Source: Phytophthora hibernalis
Taxonomy: Eukaryota > Oomycota > Peronosporomycetes > Peronosporales > Peronosporaceae
Direction: 5' to 3'
Length of the DNA stretch: 64,000 nucleotides
Assembly: GCA_012656075.1 (NCBI GenBank)
Contig: JAAKBF010000151.1
Span: 620,001 to 684,000 of the forward strand
The position numbers and the translations under genes were made by a program. Shown here in pieces: positions 54,068 to 64,000 of the stretch; within the stretch, counting starts at the first letter, position 1, and each line of letters starts with the position of its first letter. The notes under the pieces were generated by a model. The model had not been told where the DNA came from and searched no databases. It saw nothing but the letters and a program-made list of their open reading frames with translations.

Positions 54068-57000
54068 ATGTTCGCCAAGGACCAGCCACCGGCTGTGCCG
54101 CCCACGGACGACTACGAGATGTACGCGACGCCTTCGGCCACGGAAGGCCGTCAACCGGGCGAGACGGAGATCGTGCGTCGTGGAGCGTCCCCTGATCCCC
54201 CAGCCATCCCCTCGGACGGCAGCTTCCGGGAGAACGTCATCACAGTACATGGCTACATGCACAAGCAGGGCAAGCGCACGATCAAGGGACCGCTGCACAA
54301 GAGCTGGAAACGTCGCTACTTTGCACTGGAGAAGGCCAAGATCTACTACTTCCACTCGCATCTTGAGTGTCGTCAGTACTTCACCACACGCAACACGGAC
54401 CTGGTGGTGGGCGCCATTGAACTCAAGGACGCACTGCAACTACGTCCCTGTGCACGACTGGACCTGCCCCACAGAGGCTTTGAGATCATGACCAAGCGTC
54501 GCGTCTGGGTGCTGTGTCCCGAGACGGAGGAGGAGTACCGGCTCTGGTTCGAAGGTGTTGAGGAGGCCATCGTGTCCTGCGGCTCGGGCAACATTATCGA
54601 ACGCAAGTTGCCCAATGTCCGCAAGTACTACATGAAGGGCATCACCACCTACCGTCTGTTGTACTTCCTCTTCCTCATCCTGAGTGTGGTCGAGATCTTC
54701 GGTATGGTCTTCTGGTTCGTTGTGGGAGTTCAACCCTGTGACTCTGGGAACAGGACGTTGGCCTGTGACGACGTGTACGACAACACTCGGACGAGTTGAA
54801 CTGTCAAGAGAACCCCATGAGCGGCTGGTTCACGCCTCCCGACTGGTACCTGACGCTCGCGGGCGTGGACGACGTCGTGTGTTTCCACGACCCTCCCATC
54901 GCCCAGTGGGTCTCGTTCTTCGCCCTCATCGTGGCGGAGGTCGTGTCCATGATTCTCGGTGCTCTGTACTACCTCGGCATGTGGAAGCCTGTGCGTCGTG
55001 GCGCCCACTACTTTGACGAGTTCGACCCCAAGGTTCCCGATGATCTGTGGCCGAAGATTGATGTGCTGCTGTGCCACTACTCGGAGCCGGCCGAAGAGAC
55101 CATCGACACATTGATGGCCTGCATGAACCTGCAGTACCCGCCGCACCTGCTGCAGATTTACGTCCTGGACGACGGCTACTGCAGCACCAAGTGGACCAAG
55201 GGCAACCCGGTGCCGGCTATTGAGCTCAACAAGGTAGTGCTGGAGAAAGCGGGTGACCTTCGTCAGGAGGTGGCTCAGTTCATGTACGACCGTGTGTGCG
55301 ACCCCAACGAAGACATGGAAGTGTACGCGTGGCGCAAGCTGCACTCGTCTGCGAACCTGCCGTCGGCTTCTCGTCCGAAGGTGGTCAACCGTGCGGACTG
55401 TGCCGTGGGCTCGTTCCGTGACGACTACCGCTACCCTGGTCTGCCTCACGTGACGTACGTCGGCCGTGTGAAGTCGGAGGTCCACTACACCAAGGCTGGC
55501 AACATCAACAACTGCCTGTACAACGAGGGTGCCAACGGCCGCTACATGCTGCTGCTCGACTCGGACATGCAGCCTCACCCGAAGTTCGTTCTGGCCACGC
55601 TTCCGTTTTTCTTTGACGACGAAGACCGTCAGTACAAGAACAAGTACTCTTGCTCTTGCACGGGCTGCCAGAATGTGGCCAAGATGTGCTGCGCCTCGTG
55701 CAAGATCGCGGGTGTGCCGGAGGAGCGGATCAGCTACTGCTCCAAGGAATGCTTTGAGAACGCCATGCACGTGCAGAGCGACCTGCACCGTCGCCAGGTC
55801 AACGGCACGGTAAGCGACACACGCGCTACGAAGAAGGATCTGCGTTGCATGAACTGTGACTCGAAGCTGGGCAAATCCGGTGTGTGCCGCAAGTGCAACA
55901 CGAACAACAACAACGGAGATGTGGACATGTCAATTCTGCACACGTACTCGGACGATGTGCGTGACAACGCTGTGGGCTTCGTGCAGACGCCGCAGTACTT
56001 CCGCGACTGTGTGCAACTGCAAATCGGCGACCCGCTCGGCCACCGTAACTCTACGTTCTACGATGCCATTCAGACAGGCCAGGACGGCTACAACTGTGCA
56101 TCTTTTGCTGGTACCAACGCCCTGATTCGTCGTGAGGCTCTTGACTCCATTGGCGGCATTCAGTACGGCACACTGACGGAAGACTGCTACACTGGCGAGC
56201 GCCTTGTGTCCATGGGCTGGAAGGCGCTCTACTACCGCAAGGATTTCGAAGGTGAAGCTGAGGAGCGTATTCGTCTGGCTGAAGGACTGATCCCCGACTC
56301 TGTTGCTGGAGCTATGGCGCAGCGCAAGCGTTGGGCCAAGGGTAACTTCCAGACCGCGCTAATGAAGAAGAACAAGAACGTTGCCGACCCCGAGTGGAAG
56401 CGTCCGCACGTGGACATCCCTAAGTACCGCAAGCCAAACAACTTCATGCGCCGTGTGTTCTACCTGAACTCGACGCTGTACCCGATCGACTCCATTCCGG
56501 TCATCCTTCTGTACTACGTGACGCTGTACTTCCTGTACACTGGTTACGCCCCGATCTTCGTGAACGGCCTGCGCGTGCTTGTGGCCCTGGTGCCGAAGCT
56601 CATTGTGCAGGGTCTGCTCCAGGCTCTGAGCACTCGAGGTGTCGAGAACAACGATGTGGTGCGATCGCAGGAGACGAGGTTTGTGTACGCTTTCACCAAC
56701 TTCACGGCCATGCTCGGCGCAATTGTGTGGAAGTTCACTGGCCGTAAGTCCAAGTGGCTCAACAAGCGCGACGCCACGCGCGGATCGCTGGCCGAGTTGC
56801 CTAACGTGCTGGTGTTCTCCGGCGCCGTGTTTGGCATTGTCTGGGCCATGGTGCGCTACATCGTGGCGTACTACAACCGTGTGTACTCGCACGGCGACTC
56901 GATGCTGTGTGCCGCCGTCCTCATGGGTTTTTACATCGCGTACAACCTGGGCCCGAGCGTACGCATGAGCATTCAGGAGTATTTCGGCTGGAGCTATCAG

Positions 57001-57102
57001 AGTCTCATGGACCAGGGCAACTTCATGGGCTCCATCTCCATCGCTGTGGGCCTCATGTTCATTGCGCTGTGGGTGCACGTGGAGAAGCCCGTGACCGGCT
57101 AG
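54068..57102 (+). CDS. CesA: PH-domain cellulose synthase (CesA), copy 2
   Basis: Paralogue of the enzyme on the other side of the divergent promoter, about 1011 residues. The N-terminal PH domain (about 60-170) is close to identical to that of copy 1, then come two membrane segments, LDDGYCSTKW, LDSDMQPHPKF, LTEDCYTG and QRKRWAKGN, giving a complete D,D,D,QxxRW set, and C-terminal membrane segments (FMRRVFYLNSTLYPIDSIPV onward). The same Cys/His-rich insert is present (CCASCKIAGVPEERISYCSK; RCMNCDSKLG...CRKC). A one-base loss at about 54786-54796 breaks the frame between TLACDDVYDN and ELNCQENPMSGWFTPP; copy 1 has no break here. Cellulose synthases usually act as multimers, so two divergently arranged members suggest coordinated expression. 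I cannot say which numbered Phytophthora CesA each one is. Confidence 0.93.
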
Positions 57103-57264
57103 GAGAGCTACGCTTGGTATCTAGGTTCGGCCAGCTGTCAGTGGCGCCACCACTACATTCTACTCGCCTTCATCTTCCATTAGTTTGCTTTTTATGCCAT
57201 ATCTCGTAATGAATATGGCTGTTCTCGTTTGTTTGAGATTTTACCATTGACTGGAGGGCAGAGC

Positions 57265-57827
57265 ATGAGCAACGTGAACTCTCTGTTGTTCGATCAGTTC
57301 TCCGTGCTTGTCGGGCAGCCTGTACATGTACAGCTGCAGGATGGCACGGCCACAGACGGCGTGCTGTACTGCATCGACCCTGAGACCGACCACGTCGCGC
57401 TCCTTTGCCAGCAAGACGCAGGTTACAGCGTCAAGATTGTTCTGGCTCACCACGTGCGAGACATCAAGAAGAACGAAAGTGGTGACCTACCGACGCTAGC
57501 TGCACTACAGGAAGAGCTTGGAGTGGACACCAATGGACATCAGGACGACGTTGCAAGCATCCAGCGTCGTCGAGAGCAACTCGGCCAGTTCTTGTCTTCG
57601 GTTCGTGTATTGACAGCTGAGACAATGCTTTGCGATCGATTCATTAAGTTTTGGTTGATTGTTGGTGGCAGAACTTTGTCCCGTTCCAAGTGGAGACCGA
57701 CGGCAGTTTTCGAGTGTTTGGAGGCGCCGCGACGCTGTGCGCGCCATTTCGCGCCGTGCAGTGCGCGAACGAGCAGCTCCTGAGACGTCTGCAGCAGCTT
57801 CTGGCCCAGTTCGACCAGCAGCAGTAA
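57265..57827 (+). CDS. Gemin6-like Sm-fold protein (SMN complex)
   Basis: Exon 1 is 57265-57600 (MSNVNSLLFDQFSVLVGQPV), exon 2 57672-57827, giving about 163 residues. The intron 57601-57671 (GTTCGT...GGCAG) is phase 0. Residues about 8-65 form an Sm/LSm-like unit (VHVQLQDGTATDGVLYCIDP, DHVALLCQQ). The C-terminal part after the intron (VPFQVETDGSFRVFGGAATL, PFRAVQCANEQLLRRLQQLL) matches the layout of Gemin6, in which an Sm fold is followed by a second small domain with a conserved C-x-N-E. In animals Gemin6 belongs to the SMN complex that loads Sm rings on snRNAs. The gene follows CesA copy 2 by about 160 bp on the same strand. LSM12-type proteins are the alternative. Confidence 0.5.
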
Positions 57828-58940
57828 GGAATTAATCGCACGTCGAGGTGCCGGTGGAATTAGCCCATGAGGCCCATTCCAGCGCGGCTGCTCAGAAATT
57901 ATGCAGGGCAAATCTCCTGATTGCGATTCACCACAAGGACGACCGAAGCCGCCCCATACTGTGCCTTAGGCAAGGCCTGCCCTTTTATGAGTTGACGCGA
58001 GGCAATGCTTCTTGACAACCTATAGAGGCAACTCGCGCAGCTGTACGTGAGGGCCGCTTTGACCGTTACAAGTTGTTGCTGAAGTACGGTGCTGGTCTCG
58101 GCAAGCCCGTCCAGCGTAGCGGTGGTCGATGAGCGTGTACCTGAAGTCGCAGATAAAAGCTTCCTGTCTGCACCCAGCGGCGTCCTCTACGTCGAACGCG
58201 CGGCAAGACGCAGTACTGCAGTCAACAACGTACATGTAACGCAACAATGCACCCGTTTACTACGGGCACTCACCGGCCGAATCGCCAGTGGCTCCGGACC
58301 CAAAGCAGCGGACAAGCGCCAACGCGTGTGGATCATGATCTTCGAGTGTCCGTGTCAAATGCCGTTGTATCCTGGATATTGGCATACCGTAGCGAACACT
58401 CGCGTTGAACCCAAAGAAGTTGTCTTTGAGTCCAAGGCTTTGACTCACTCCTTGACACCTCGCGCCCTTTTACAGCGCTTCAACCCGTGCATGCGACGTG
58501 TGAGCGCTGAACTGCAGCAGGGCAGACAGCCTTTTGCTGGTCTGGGTCTGGTCGGCAATTCTATCGACCAGCATTGCCCCGGGCTGCCCGGCGGGCAATG
58601 CCCGCGCCATCAAGCCTTGAATTGATTCATTCAGGCCGTTTCCCCGCAAGGCAGCATGCGACCGAGCGTTACACGGCTCCGCAAGTCTTTGGTTGCGGTC
58701 AACCAAATGGGACGTGAACGCCATGGCCACATCGCGTGAGAATCACAGTTACCTCAACCTATGTTTCTATACCCCGTCAAATCCGCTTATCAATAACATC
58801 CAAGTAGTAGCAATTCACCTGGTCTATTCCATTCCCTCCCTAATCGCATCATTTGAATTCCCAAATCACCGGCTTTTCCTCCGCACCCGCTCCATGCTGC
58901 GTCTCACTCTTCTATTGAGCTCGTGTCCAGGATAACGTCC
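57828..58940. other. 1.1-kb stretch without a clear gene
   Basis: Frames of 60-178 residues occur on both strands but none has coherent domain content. I found no tRNA or other RNA by eye. It includes the promoter of the RasGAP-START gene. Confidence 0.4.
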
Positions 58941-61462
58941 ATGCGCATGCTGCGGGTCATGCGCGCGCTGGCCAGCAGCCTCCGCCGCCGCGACAACCAG
59001 CGCGCCCCACGCGCCTCGTGCCCGCCCCAAGCAGCCGCAAGACGCACACGAGCGCGCGTTCCGCCGCCGTCTCCGGTCCGGACGAGACGGTGCGCAATGC
59101 CGTGGCGTTTCTGACGCAGGAAGACGCCGAGAGCGCGCTCATCTACGCGCTGGTGCACGACCCGGAGTTCCGCCTGGCCTCGGCGCTCGTCTCGGTATGC
59201 TGCAGTGGCTCGAAACTCCTCTAGTCTCTGTATTAATTGGGTCTCTATGTAGATGCCGTCAGGGACGGACGTGAACGTCATCCGCGCGCTGTTGTTCGTG
59301 TTCGAGAGCCACGAGGACCAACTGCGTAAACTACTGGGACTGCTCATGTTCCGCGAGATGATGCACACGCTCAACTGGAACGAACTCTTCCGCGCCAACT
59401 CGGCCACGACGGCCTTGCTGCGTGAATACACGTGTGAGTTGGGCGGGGACTTCCTGCAGCACGCACTGGGTGACGTCATCAACGAGCTGTGGATCTCTCC
59501 AGAGGGATTCGAAGTGAATCCGCGCTATCTACAGCCACAGGACGACCTACACGCCAACCAGAAGCGGCTGGAGGCGCTGGCGGAGCGCACACTTGGCTGC
59601 ATCTTCAGTGCCGCGTCGCTGTTCCCCTATCAGATTGCCAAGATCTATCGTGTGCTGGAACTGGAGATGCTGAGGCTCGTTGAGCGAGACCGACGCAGCA
59701 ATGTGTCACTGCCTCGACTCAGTGCTCTGGGAGGCAGTAGCAACAGTCTGCTGTACTCGGACGCTGGCAATAACAGCTTTGTGGAAGGCACGTCGGTGGA
59801 AAGCGCGGGACAGCTACCCCGACTGAGCTCCATTGAGGAAAGTATCTTTGAAGAGGTGCTGACGCAGTCGAATGTTTCAAATGGTACGTCTTCGACGATC
59901 TCGGCTGCGAAGGAGGAGTTCTACGTGCACCTCGGAGGGTTGGTATTTTTGCGCTTCCTGTGCCCAGCGCTGGTGGTGCCGCACAAAATGAACTTGACGC
60001 CGGGAGGTGCTCCGCCCAATAAGCAGACGCAGCGCACGCTTGTGCTGCTCGCAAAGCTGATGCAATCCCTGGCGAACAATGTCGAGTACAGCACCTCGAC
60101 CGAGTCGTTCATGGTGCCATTCAACGGCTTCCTGTCTAGGAATCGACCCAAGCTGACGCGCTTCTATGACCAACTGTGCCAGCAAGCGCAGAACGACCCT
60201 CGACGAGAGTATGGTTGCGCAGAGCAATGCTGCTCCCCGGCTTTCCCAGCTCTGGGCTAGTCGGAGTAGCAGCAGCCTGGGAAGGGACCCGTCGATTGTG
60301 AACCTCACTGGGGCGCGGTTGATGGAGGCGCCGGAGGCATCTTGCGCAGTTTTGCGCAACTGGATGAGTTCACATTTAAACTATCTGGCCATGGAAGTTG
60401 CGGACAACAGTAAGTTCCGGCGGCAGCACCACATCGTCGTCAATAATGGCAGCAGCAGTAGCAGCAGCGGCTCCACCCTCCGACAACAGCAACTTCAGCA
60501 ATGACAGCCTCTCCTGTAAACCCGAAACCAAAGAGGAAGTTGAAGTCGTCCAAGAGCGCAGCTTTTCCTGCAGAAATTCAAGAAGAGGACGAAGAGGAAA
60601 AAGGCAGTGAAGCAGTGAAAGGATACAAGGCCACGCAGCGGCGTAATACCGCGATGCCAGTGTCCGTAGACGAGCTGGACAGAGTCATGGGCCGCACAAG
60701 TCATCGCGACAGTCAGTTGATGAAGGTCTACTACGCCAAATTATCGCAAAATGGTCTACAGAGTCTACTTCAGGTGAATGATGCAGATGGCGCCGAGTGG
60801 ACGGCCTATAGAAGCAGTGGGGACGTTGAAGTTCTTCGCAAAACGCCAGGGCATTTCGTGAGCCCATCAGGTGGTTTTGCGTCTGAAAAGGACCGCCTCG
60901 TAGAGATGAAGGGCCATGTCATCATCCGATCGACTCCAATGCGATTGTTTCGCTATCTCCGCTCGCTCGATAACACGCGCGCCATGGCCTCAGGAGCCAG
61001 TACAGAAGACGAAACGACAACGATCAGGAGGGTGGAGCCGCTGGATGACTCGAAAGCAGTTCTATATCGCTCACACTCGAAGCTGTCGCTATGGCCAACA
61101 TGGCTAGTAAAGCCTCGAGACTCGTGCGATCTACACAGCTTTGTTGAGAAGACTGGTCGGCCTGATACATACGCCGTACTACAAGAATCAATTCCACGTG
61201 CCGATGTGCCCGAGCGCAAGGGGTTGTCCGAATGGCGTTTGCTACGGGTGGTTTCCTCGTGGAGCCATGTGCAGCGGACGAGGAAAACTCGGCAGAGGAT
61301 GGAACGTTTACAAGACTCACTTGCGTCGTGCGGGCGGACTTTAAGGGAATGATGCCGCGGTACCTCGCAGAGAGTATTGTCTACCGACAAGTGCTCGAAA
61401 TCGAGGCAATTCGTTCTCGAGTGGAGTCAATGCGCTCCGAGTCGAACGCTGAGTGGGTGTAG
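58941..61462 (+). CDS. RasGAP-START fusion protein
   Basis: The probable start is ATG 58941 (MRMLRVMRALASSLRRRDNQ); a one-base loss before 59060 leads to the frame with DETVRNAVAFLTQEDAESAL. Intron 1 is 59195-59252, phase 0. Exon 2 has a RasGAP domain: RKLLGLLMFREMMHTLNWNE, LFRANSATTALLREY, GCIFSAASLFPYQI, and the signature GLVFLRFLCPALVVPHKM with LLAKLMQSLANNVEYSTSTE. After a frame shift near 60200 comes an Arg/Ser-rich linker. Intron 2 (60410-60507, GTAAGT...ACAG) is phase 1 on both sides and joins it to a START lipid-binding domain: MKVYYAKLSQNGLQSLLQVN, VLYRSHSKLSLWPTWLVKPR, GGFLVEPCAADEE and RADFKGMMPRYLAESI, ending at 61462, after one more one-base shift near 61225. It would switch off a Ras-type GTPase at a lipid-defined membrane. 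The RasGAP arginine finger is probably in LFRANS. Confidence 0.75.
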
Positions 61463-61951
61463 CATCCACACACAGCTACGACGATGAATCATAATGATAT
61501 CTATCAACCATCCGATGGTAAGATGGCAGCAGCAGGGCTTCGAAAGCCGGCTTGTGTATATATTTCCTAAAGCAAAGGACGACGTAAGTTATGCAAATGA
61601 CTTGAATTGTTGAATAAATACCGATACTTGCACATGCAACTTGAACGCTAGCTACGTCTTGATCCTACATTTGAGTTGTTTGTTATCGTGTGACGACTGG
61701 TCTACCTGTGTTTAGCTTAGCCGAAATGAAGGCAACGCTGAACTTCACGCGTACGCTTCCAAAATGAGGGAAGCACTGCGCTAAACTCTTCGATCGCACG
61801 CCAGTGTCTGCGTTTGAACCAGGTGAAGCCGAAATGAGGGCAACACTGGAACAAACTTGCAGTCATATGGGCATTGCAATGCCTTCCGTGATGAGGGAAG
61901 GCACCGCGATCTCACAGCTCTTATAAGGTTTGGTCGATGGAGTTCTATTCT
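61463..61951. other. Convergent spacer with degenerate repeats
   Basis: Between the RasGAP-START stop and the end of the minus-strand gene. Four related segments, around 61720, 61760, 61831 and 61888, share (C)CGAAATGAGGGCAACACTG- or AATGAGGGAAGCACTGCG-like words. No coding capacity. Confidence 0.5.
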
Positions 61952-62835
61952 TCAATCGCAGCTCGCAGAATCACACAGTCGTGGCACCTCGTCGTACAGC
62001 GTCACAAACGAATTGAACGCCTTGTCTTCATCTCCACACCACGTCTTTAGGCACTCGTGTGCGGTGGAGATCATGCCTGCACGATAGCCAAACACCTCGT
62101 TGTAGGTAGAAAATGCCTGTAGTAGGCGTATGATGCTCCGCTTGGACTGCTCGTTGACTGGCGATATCTTCACTGCAGCTGCAACGTCGTCCGTGATCAA
62201 CTTGTACTGGGGGCACTCACCGCATGTGCACAAGTAGTCTTCAAGGTAGACTGGATAATAGTGATCTCTTTCAACACGCACAATGGGAGTCAAGCGTAGC
62301 GGCTGCTCAGCCTGGGTCTCGCAGTTGCAACTGGCGCTCTTGCACGCGTCAGTGATACCGCAAAGCACCTCGTCAGGTGATAAGTCCGCGTTTTCCCAAT
62401 CAGACTCGTCGTTGTTGAAGTATTGGTTGTAGTTTTCACTTTCAGCATCGGTGAACAATTCTGTCGTCTCGGTCGTGCAAGAATGGTTGTCGTCGTCAGC
62501 TCCCCCTTGTTGTCGAGATGGCAGAACTGGTAGTCACGGTTCACTACCAACTCCTTAAAATCTTCGTCTTCAGTCTGGCAAGCAGCGTCGACAAGAACCG
62601 GAGTCTTGTTCGGCTGATCCAGTGCTCCAAAGAAGGTGCCCATGAGCAGCGCTGCAATCGTCGAGAGCACAATCGCGCAGTAGCGTGAAGCGATCTCCAT
62701 CCACCTCGAGGAGGCGACTATTTGGTCAGCACAAGGCTGCTTCTCAAGCTGATCCAGCAACATATCAGAGGCGGTGTAGGCCCAGCAAGAGTCCGACGTG
62801 TGCGTGTACGAAGGAGTAGAAGTGGAGTTGCCCAT
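61952..62835 (-). CDS. Membrane protein with N-myristoylation motif and TBC-like segment
   Basis: Start 62835 (MGNSTSTPSYTHTSD), where glycine 2 and serine 6 fit an N-myristoylation signal. A hydrophobic segment follows (YCAIVLSTIAALLMGTFFGA). One base is missing near 62470-62490; the frame resumes with TTETTELFTDAESENYNQYF, an acidic part and a Cys-rich stretch (DACKSASCNCET, YLCTCGECPQ). The C-terminal region reads RSIIRLLQAFSTYNEVFGYR, AGMISTAHECLKTWCG and DKAFNSFVTLYDEVPRL. This matches the middle of a TBC (Rab-GAP) domain in spacing, but it has GYRAGM where active TBC proteins have a catalytic Gln (GYCQGM-like) and it ends early, so it may be an inactive or partial TBC. It is divergent from the EF-hand-like gene (306-bp gap). 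Confidence 0.5.
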
Positions 62836-63141
62836 GATCGAGCAAAGTGTTGGAACCGATGTGTGTCTTGAGCTGTGCGTTCGAATTGGAAAATAAGCTC
62901 CAAGTCGCACCTGACTGCCTTGTTTAGCCTCGTATGCCTTTCAGCATGATTATTTTCTTCAGGCTGTAGAACTTGTTGCATTTCGGTGATCGAAAGAACA
63001 GCAATGAAGCGAACGTTCCCTGGATACGCGTTGCTGATTGGCTGATTCACTTCAACTTGTGTGTACCACGATACTGGTACATAGCGAAGCGACACTGTAG
63101 CCATCTTGTCCTCATTGCTCAAGGTCTCCGTAAAGCTTTCC
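62836..63141. promoter_or_regulatory. Shared divergent promoter, 306 bp
   Basis: Two genes start outward from this short interval (62835 on the minus strand, 63142 on the plus strand). It therefore holds both promoters; no specific element is certain. Confidence 0.5.
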
Positions 63142-64000
63142 ATGACCCGCCGACTGCCACCCGATGAGCGGCCAAACCGCAATGCAGCTGATTCACCATC
63201 GCAAAGGGTCCGGGAAGTGCTTCAGGCTCTCGCTGAAGTCGTTTCCGAGGCTCAGAAGCGAGGTCTCCCACTATCAGAGGCGTACGTGCACTTCGACCAG
63301 CGCGATGAAGGAGTTGTGAGTGTAGATGACTTGATGCAAGCAGTTGTGGAGCTGCGATTGTGTCCAAGCAGTGACCTGTGGAAAGAGCAAGATGCAGAAG
63401 AGTGTGTGGTGGTTCTGTCACGTGGCAAGTCGAGGGCGTACTTCACCCGAGAAGACTTTGTCCGATTCTTTTCAGAGACAACAGCATCCCCACTGCATCG
63501 TGTGCGAAATGGCAATAAAGGACAGGATACTTATCCATCTAAAAGGCCAGAGCGTCGTGTACGGTTCGATAAGACGTCATCACAGAAGAGGACCCATCTT
63601 CAGCATCAACAAGAACAAGCCACTGCTGTTTCCCACTCGCTTGCTGACTCGCCGACGGAGAAAAAAAGCTGCGAGTGACGCTGCCGGAGTGGGCGCATGT
63701 TCGTAGTAAACGTGCATTGAAGGAATTGGATGCGAGGGTACGACCTAAATCGCAGCCTCCTTACGTTGAGCTCAACGCCAAACTTCAACTCCGACAGCTC
63801 CCTGTCCGAATCGCCTCTAGATAACCACGACGTTTTCCATGACGACGTCAATAACGAGTCCAACGAACCAGCCTTAGCAACAGTCCCACAACTTGATTTG
63901 AAAAAGAAGGCACAATCGACGAAATCAGGCGAGAATCCCAACGATTCACTCGTTTTTCGCTGTCTGAGCGATGGAAAACGTTCCAAGTGGACGGGGATAC
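63142..64000 (+). CDS. EF-hand-like protein, 5' part, runs off the window
   Basis: Start ATG 63142 (MTRRLPPDERPNRNAADSPS). A helical region (VLQALAEVVSEAQKRGLPLS) is followed by an EF-hand-like pair: EAYVHFDQRDEGVVSVDDLM, with a D-x-x-D-x-G-x-x-S loop of standard length, and a weaker second unit ending REDFVRFFSET. A basic disordered region follows. The frame ends at 63678 at an A7 run (63661-63667); with eight A it would continue as EKKKLRVTLPEWAHVRSKRA. A further shift near 63770 leads to an acidic frame (SLSESPLDNHDVFHDDVNNE) that is open to the window edge. Probably a Ca2+-sensing or structural protein; full function is not decidable from this part. Confidence 0.55.

Noticed and set aside
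54730..55788. 352-residue minus-strand frame opposite CesA copy 2
   Set aside because: Shadow frame of a conserved gene; no domain, and composition (R/V/H-rich) follows from antisense codons.
48400..57102. CesA genes as pseudogenes because of split frames
   Set aside because: Each has a single one-base loss, one in a homopolymer, with all catalytic motifs intact; sequence error is more likely.
58089..58625. 178-residue plus-strand frame
   Set aside because: Uninformative composition, no domain, and no continuation through splice sites; left as unannotated spacer.
1..64000. CRISPR array, bacterial operons or riboswitches
   Set aside because: The tandem repeats lack unique spacers of constant length, and spliced introns show a eukaryotic genome.

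Overview
The window looks like nuclear DNA of an oomycete, most probably Phytophthora or a close relative. The main evidence is a divergent pair of cellulose synthases with N-terminal pleckstrin-homology (PH) domains, an arrangement known from oomycetes. Short introns (about 55-100 bp, GTAAGT/GTGAGT donors, CTAAC/TACTAAC-like branch sites), very close gene spacing and the mix of transposon families agree with this. Species cannot be named from the sequence alone.

The left half (about 1-30 kb) is gene-poor and rich in decayed transposons. It holds a minisatellite and low-complexity ORFs (0-2 kb), a Ty1/copia retrotransposon remnant on the minus strand (5.5-11.0 kb) flanked by a 0.43-kb direct repeat, and a pogo/Tigger-like transposase pseudogene (11.6-12.9 kb). 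A second pogo-like transposase (about 15.9-20.1 kb) is split by a hAT element in the opposite orientation. Further on are a spliced K/P/A-rich pseudogene (21.2-22.3 kb), a MULE/FAR1-like transposase (23.3-25.7 kb), two tandem repeats (25.96-26.33 kb) and a decayed Ulp1/C48 protease gene (27.4-29.1 kb).

The right half (about 30-64 kb) is compact and carries conserved genes: ORC4 (replication origin recognition), two uncharacterised spliced genes, a Tc1/mariner remnant beside a 16-residue-repeat protein gene, a multi-pass membrane leucine-rich-repeat protein, a MINDY-3-like deubiquitinase, a small single-pass membrane protein, SEC23 with a Q/G/Y-rich N-terminus, the two PH-domain cellulose synthases, a Gemin6-like Sm-fold protein, a RasGAP-START fusion, an acylation-motif membrane protein with a TBC-like segment, and an EF-hand-like gene running off the right edge. 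Several fit secretion, membrane traffic and wall building: Sec23 acts in ER export, CesA proteins are plasma-membrane enzymes, and RasGAP/START and TBC-like proteins concern small GTPases and lipids.

Many of the conserved genes are broken by single-base indels. Nearly all are one-base losses and several lie in homopolymers (C5 where six are needed, A7 where eight are needed). I read these mainly as assembly or sequencing errors and treat the genes as functional. The transposon genes on the left have stops and frameshifts throughout plus lost catalytic residues, so those are real pseudogenes. Coordinates of spliced genes come from hand-read splice sites and phases.
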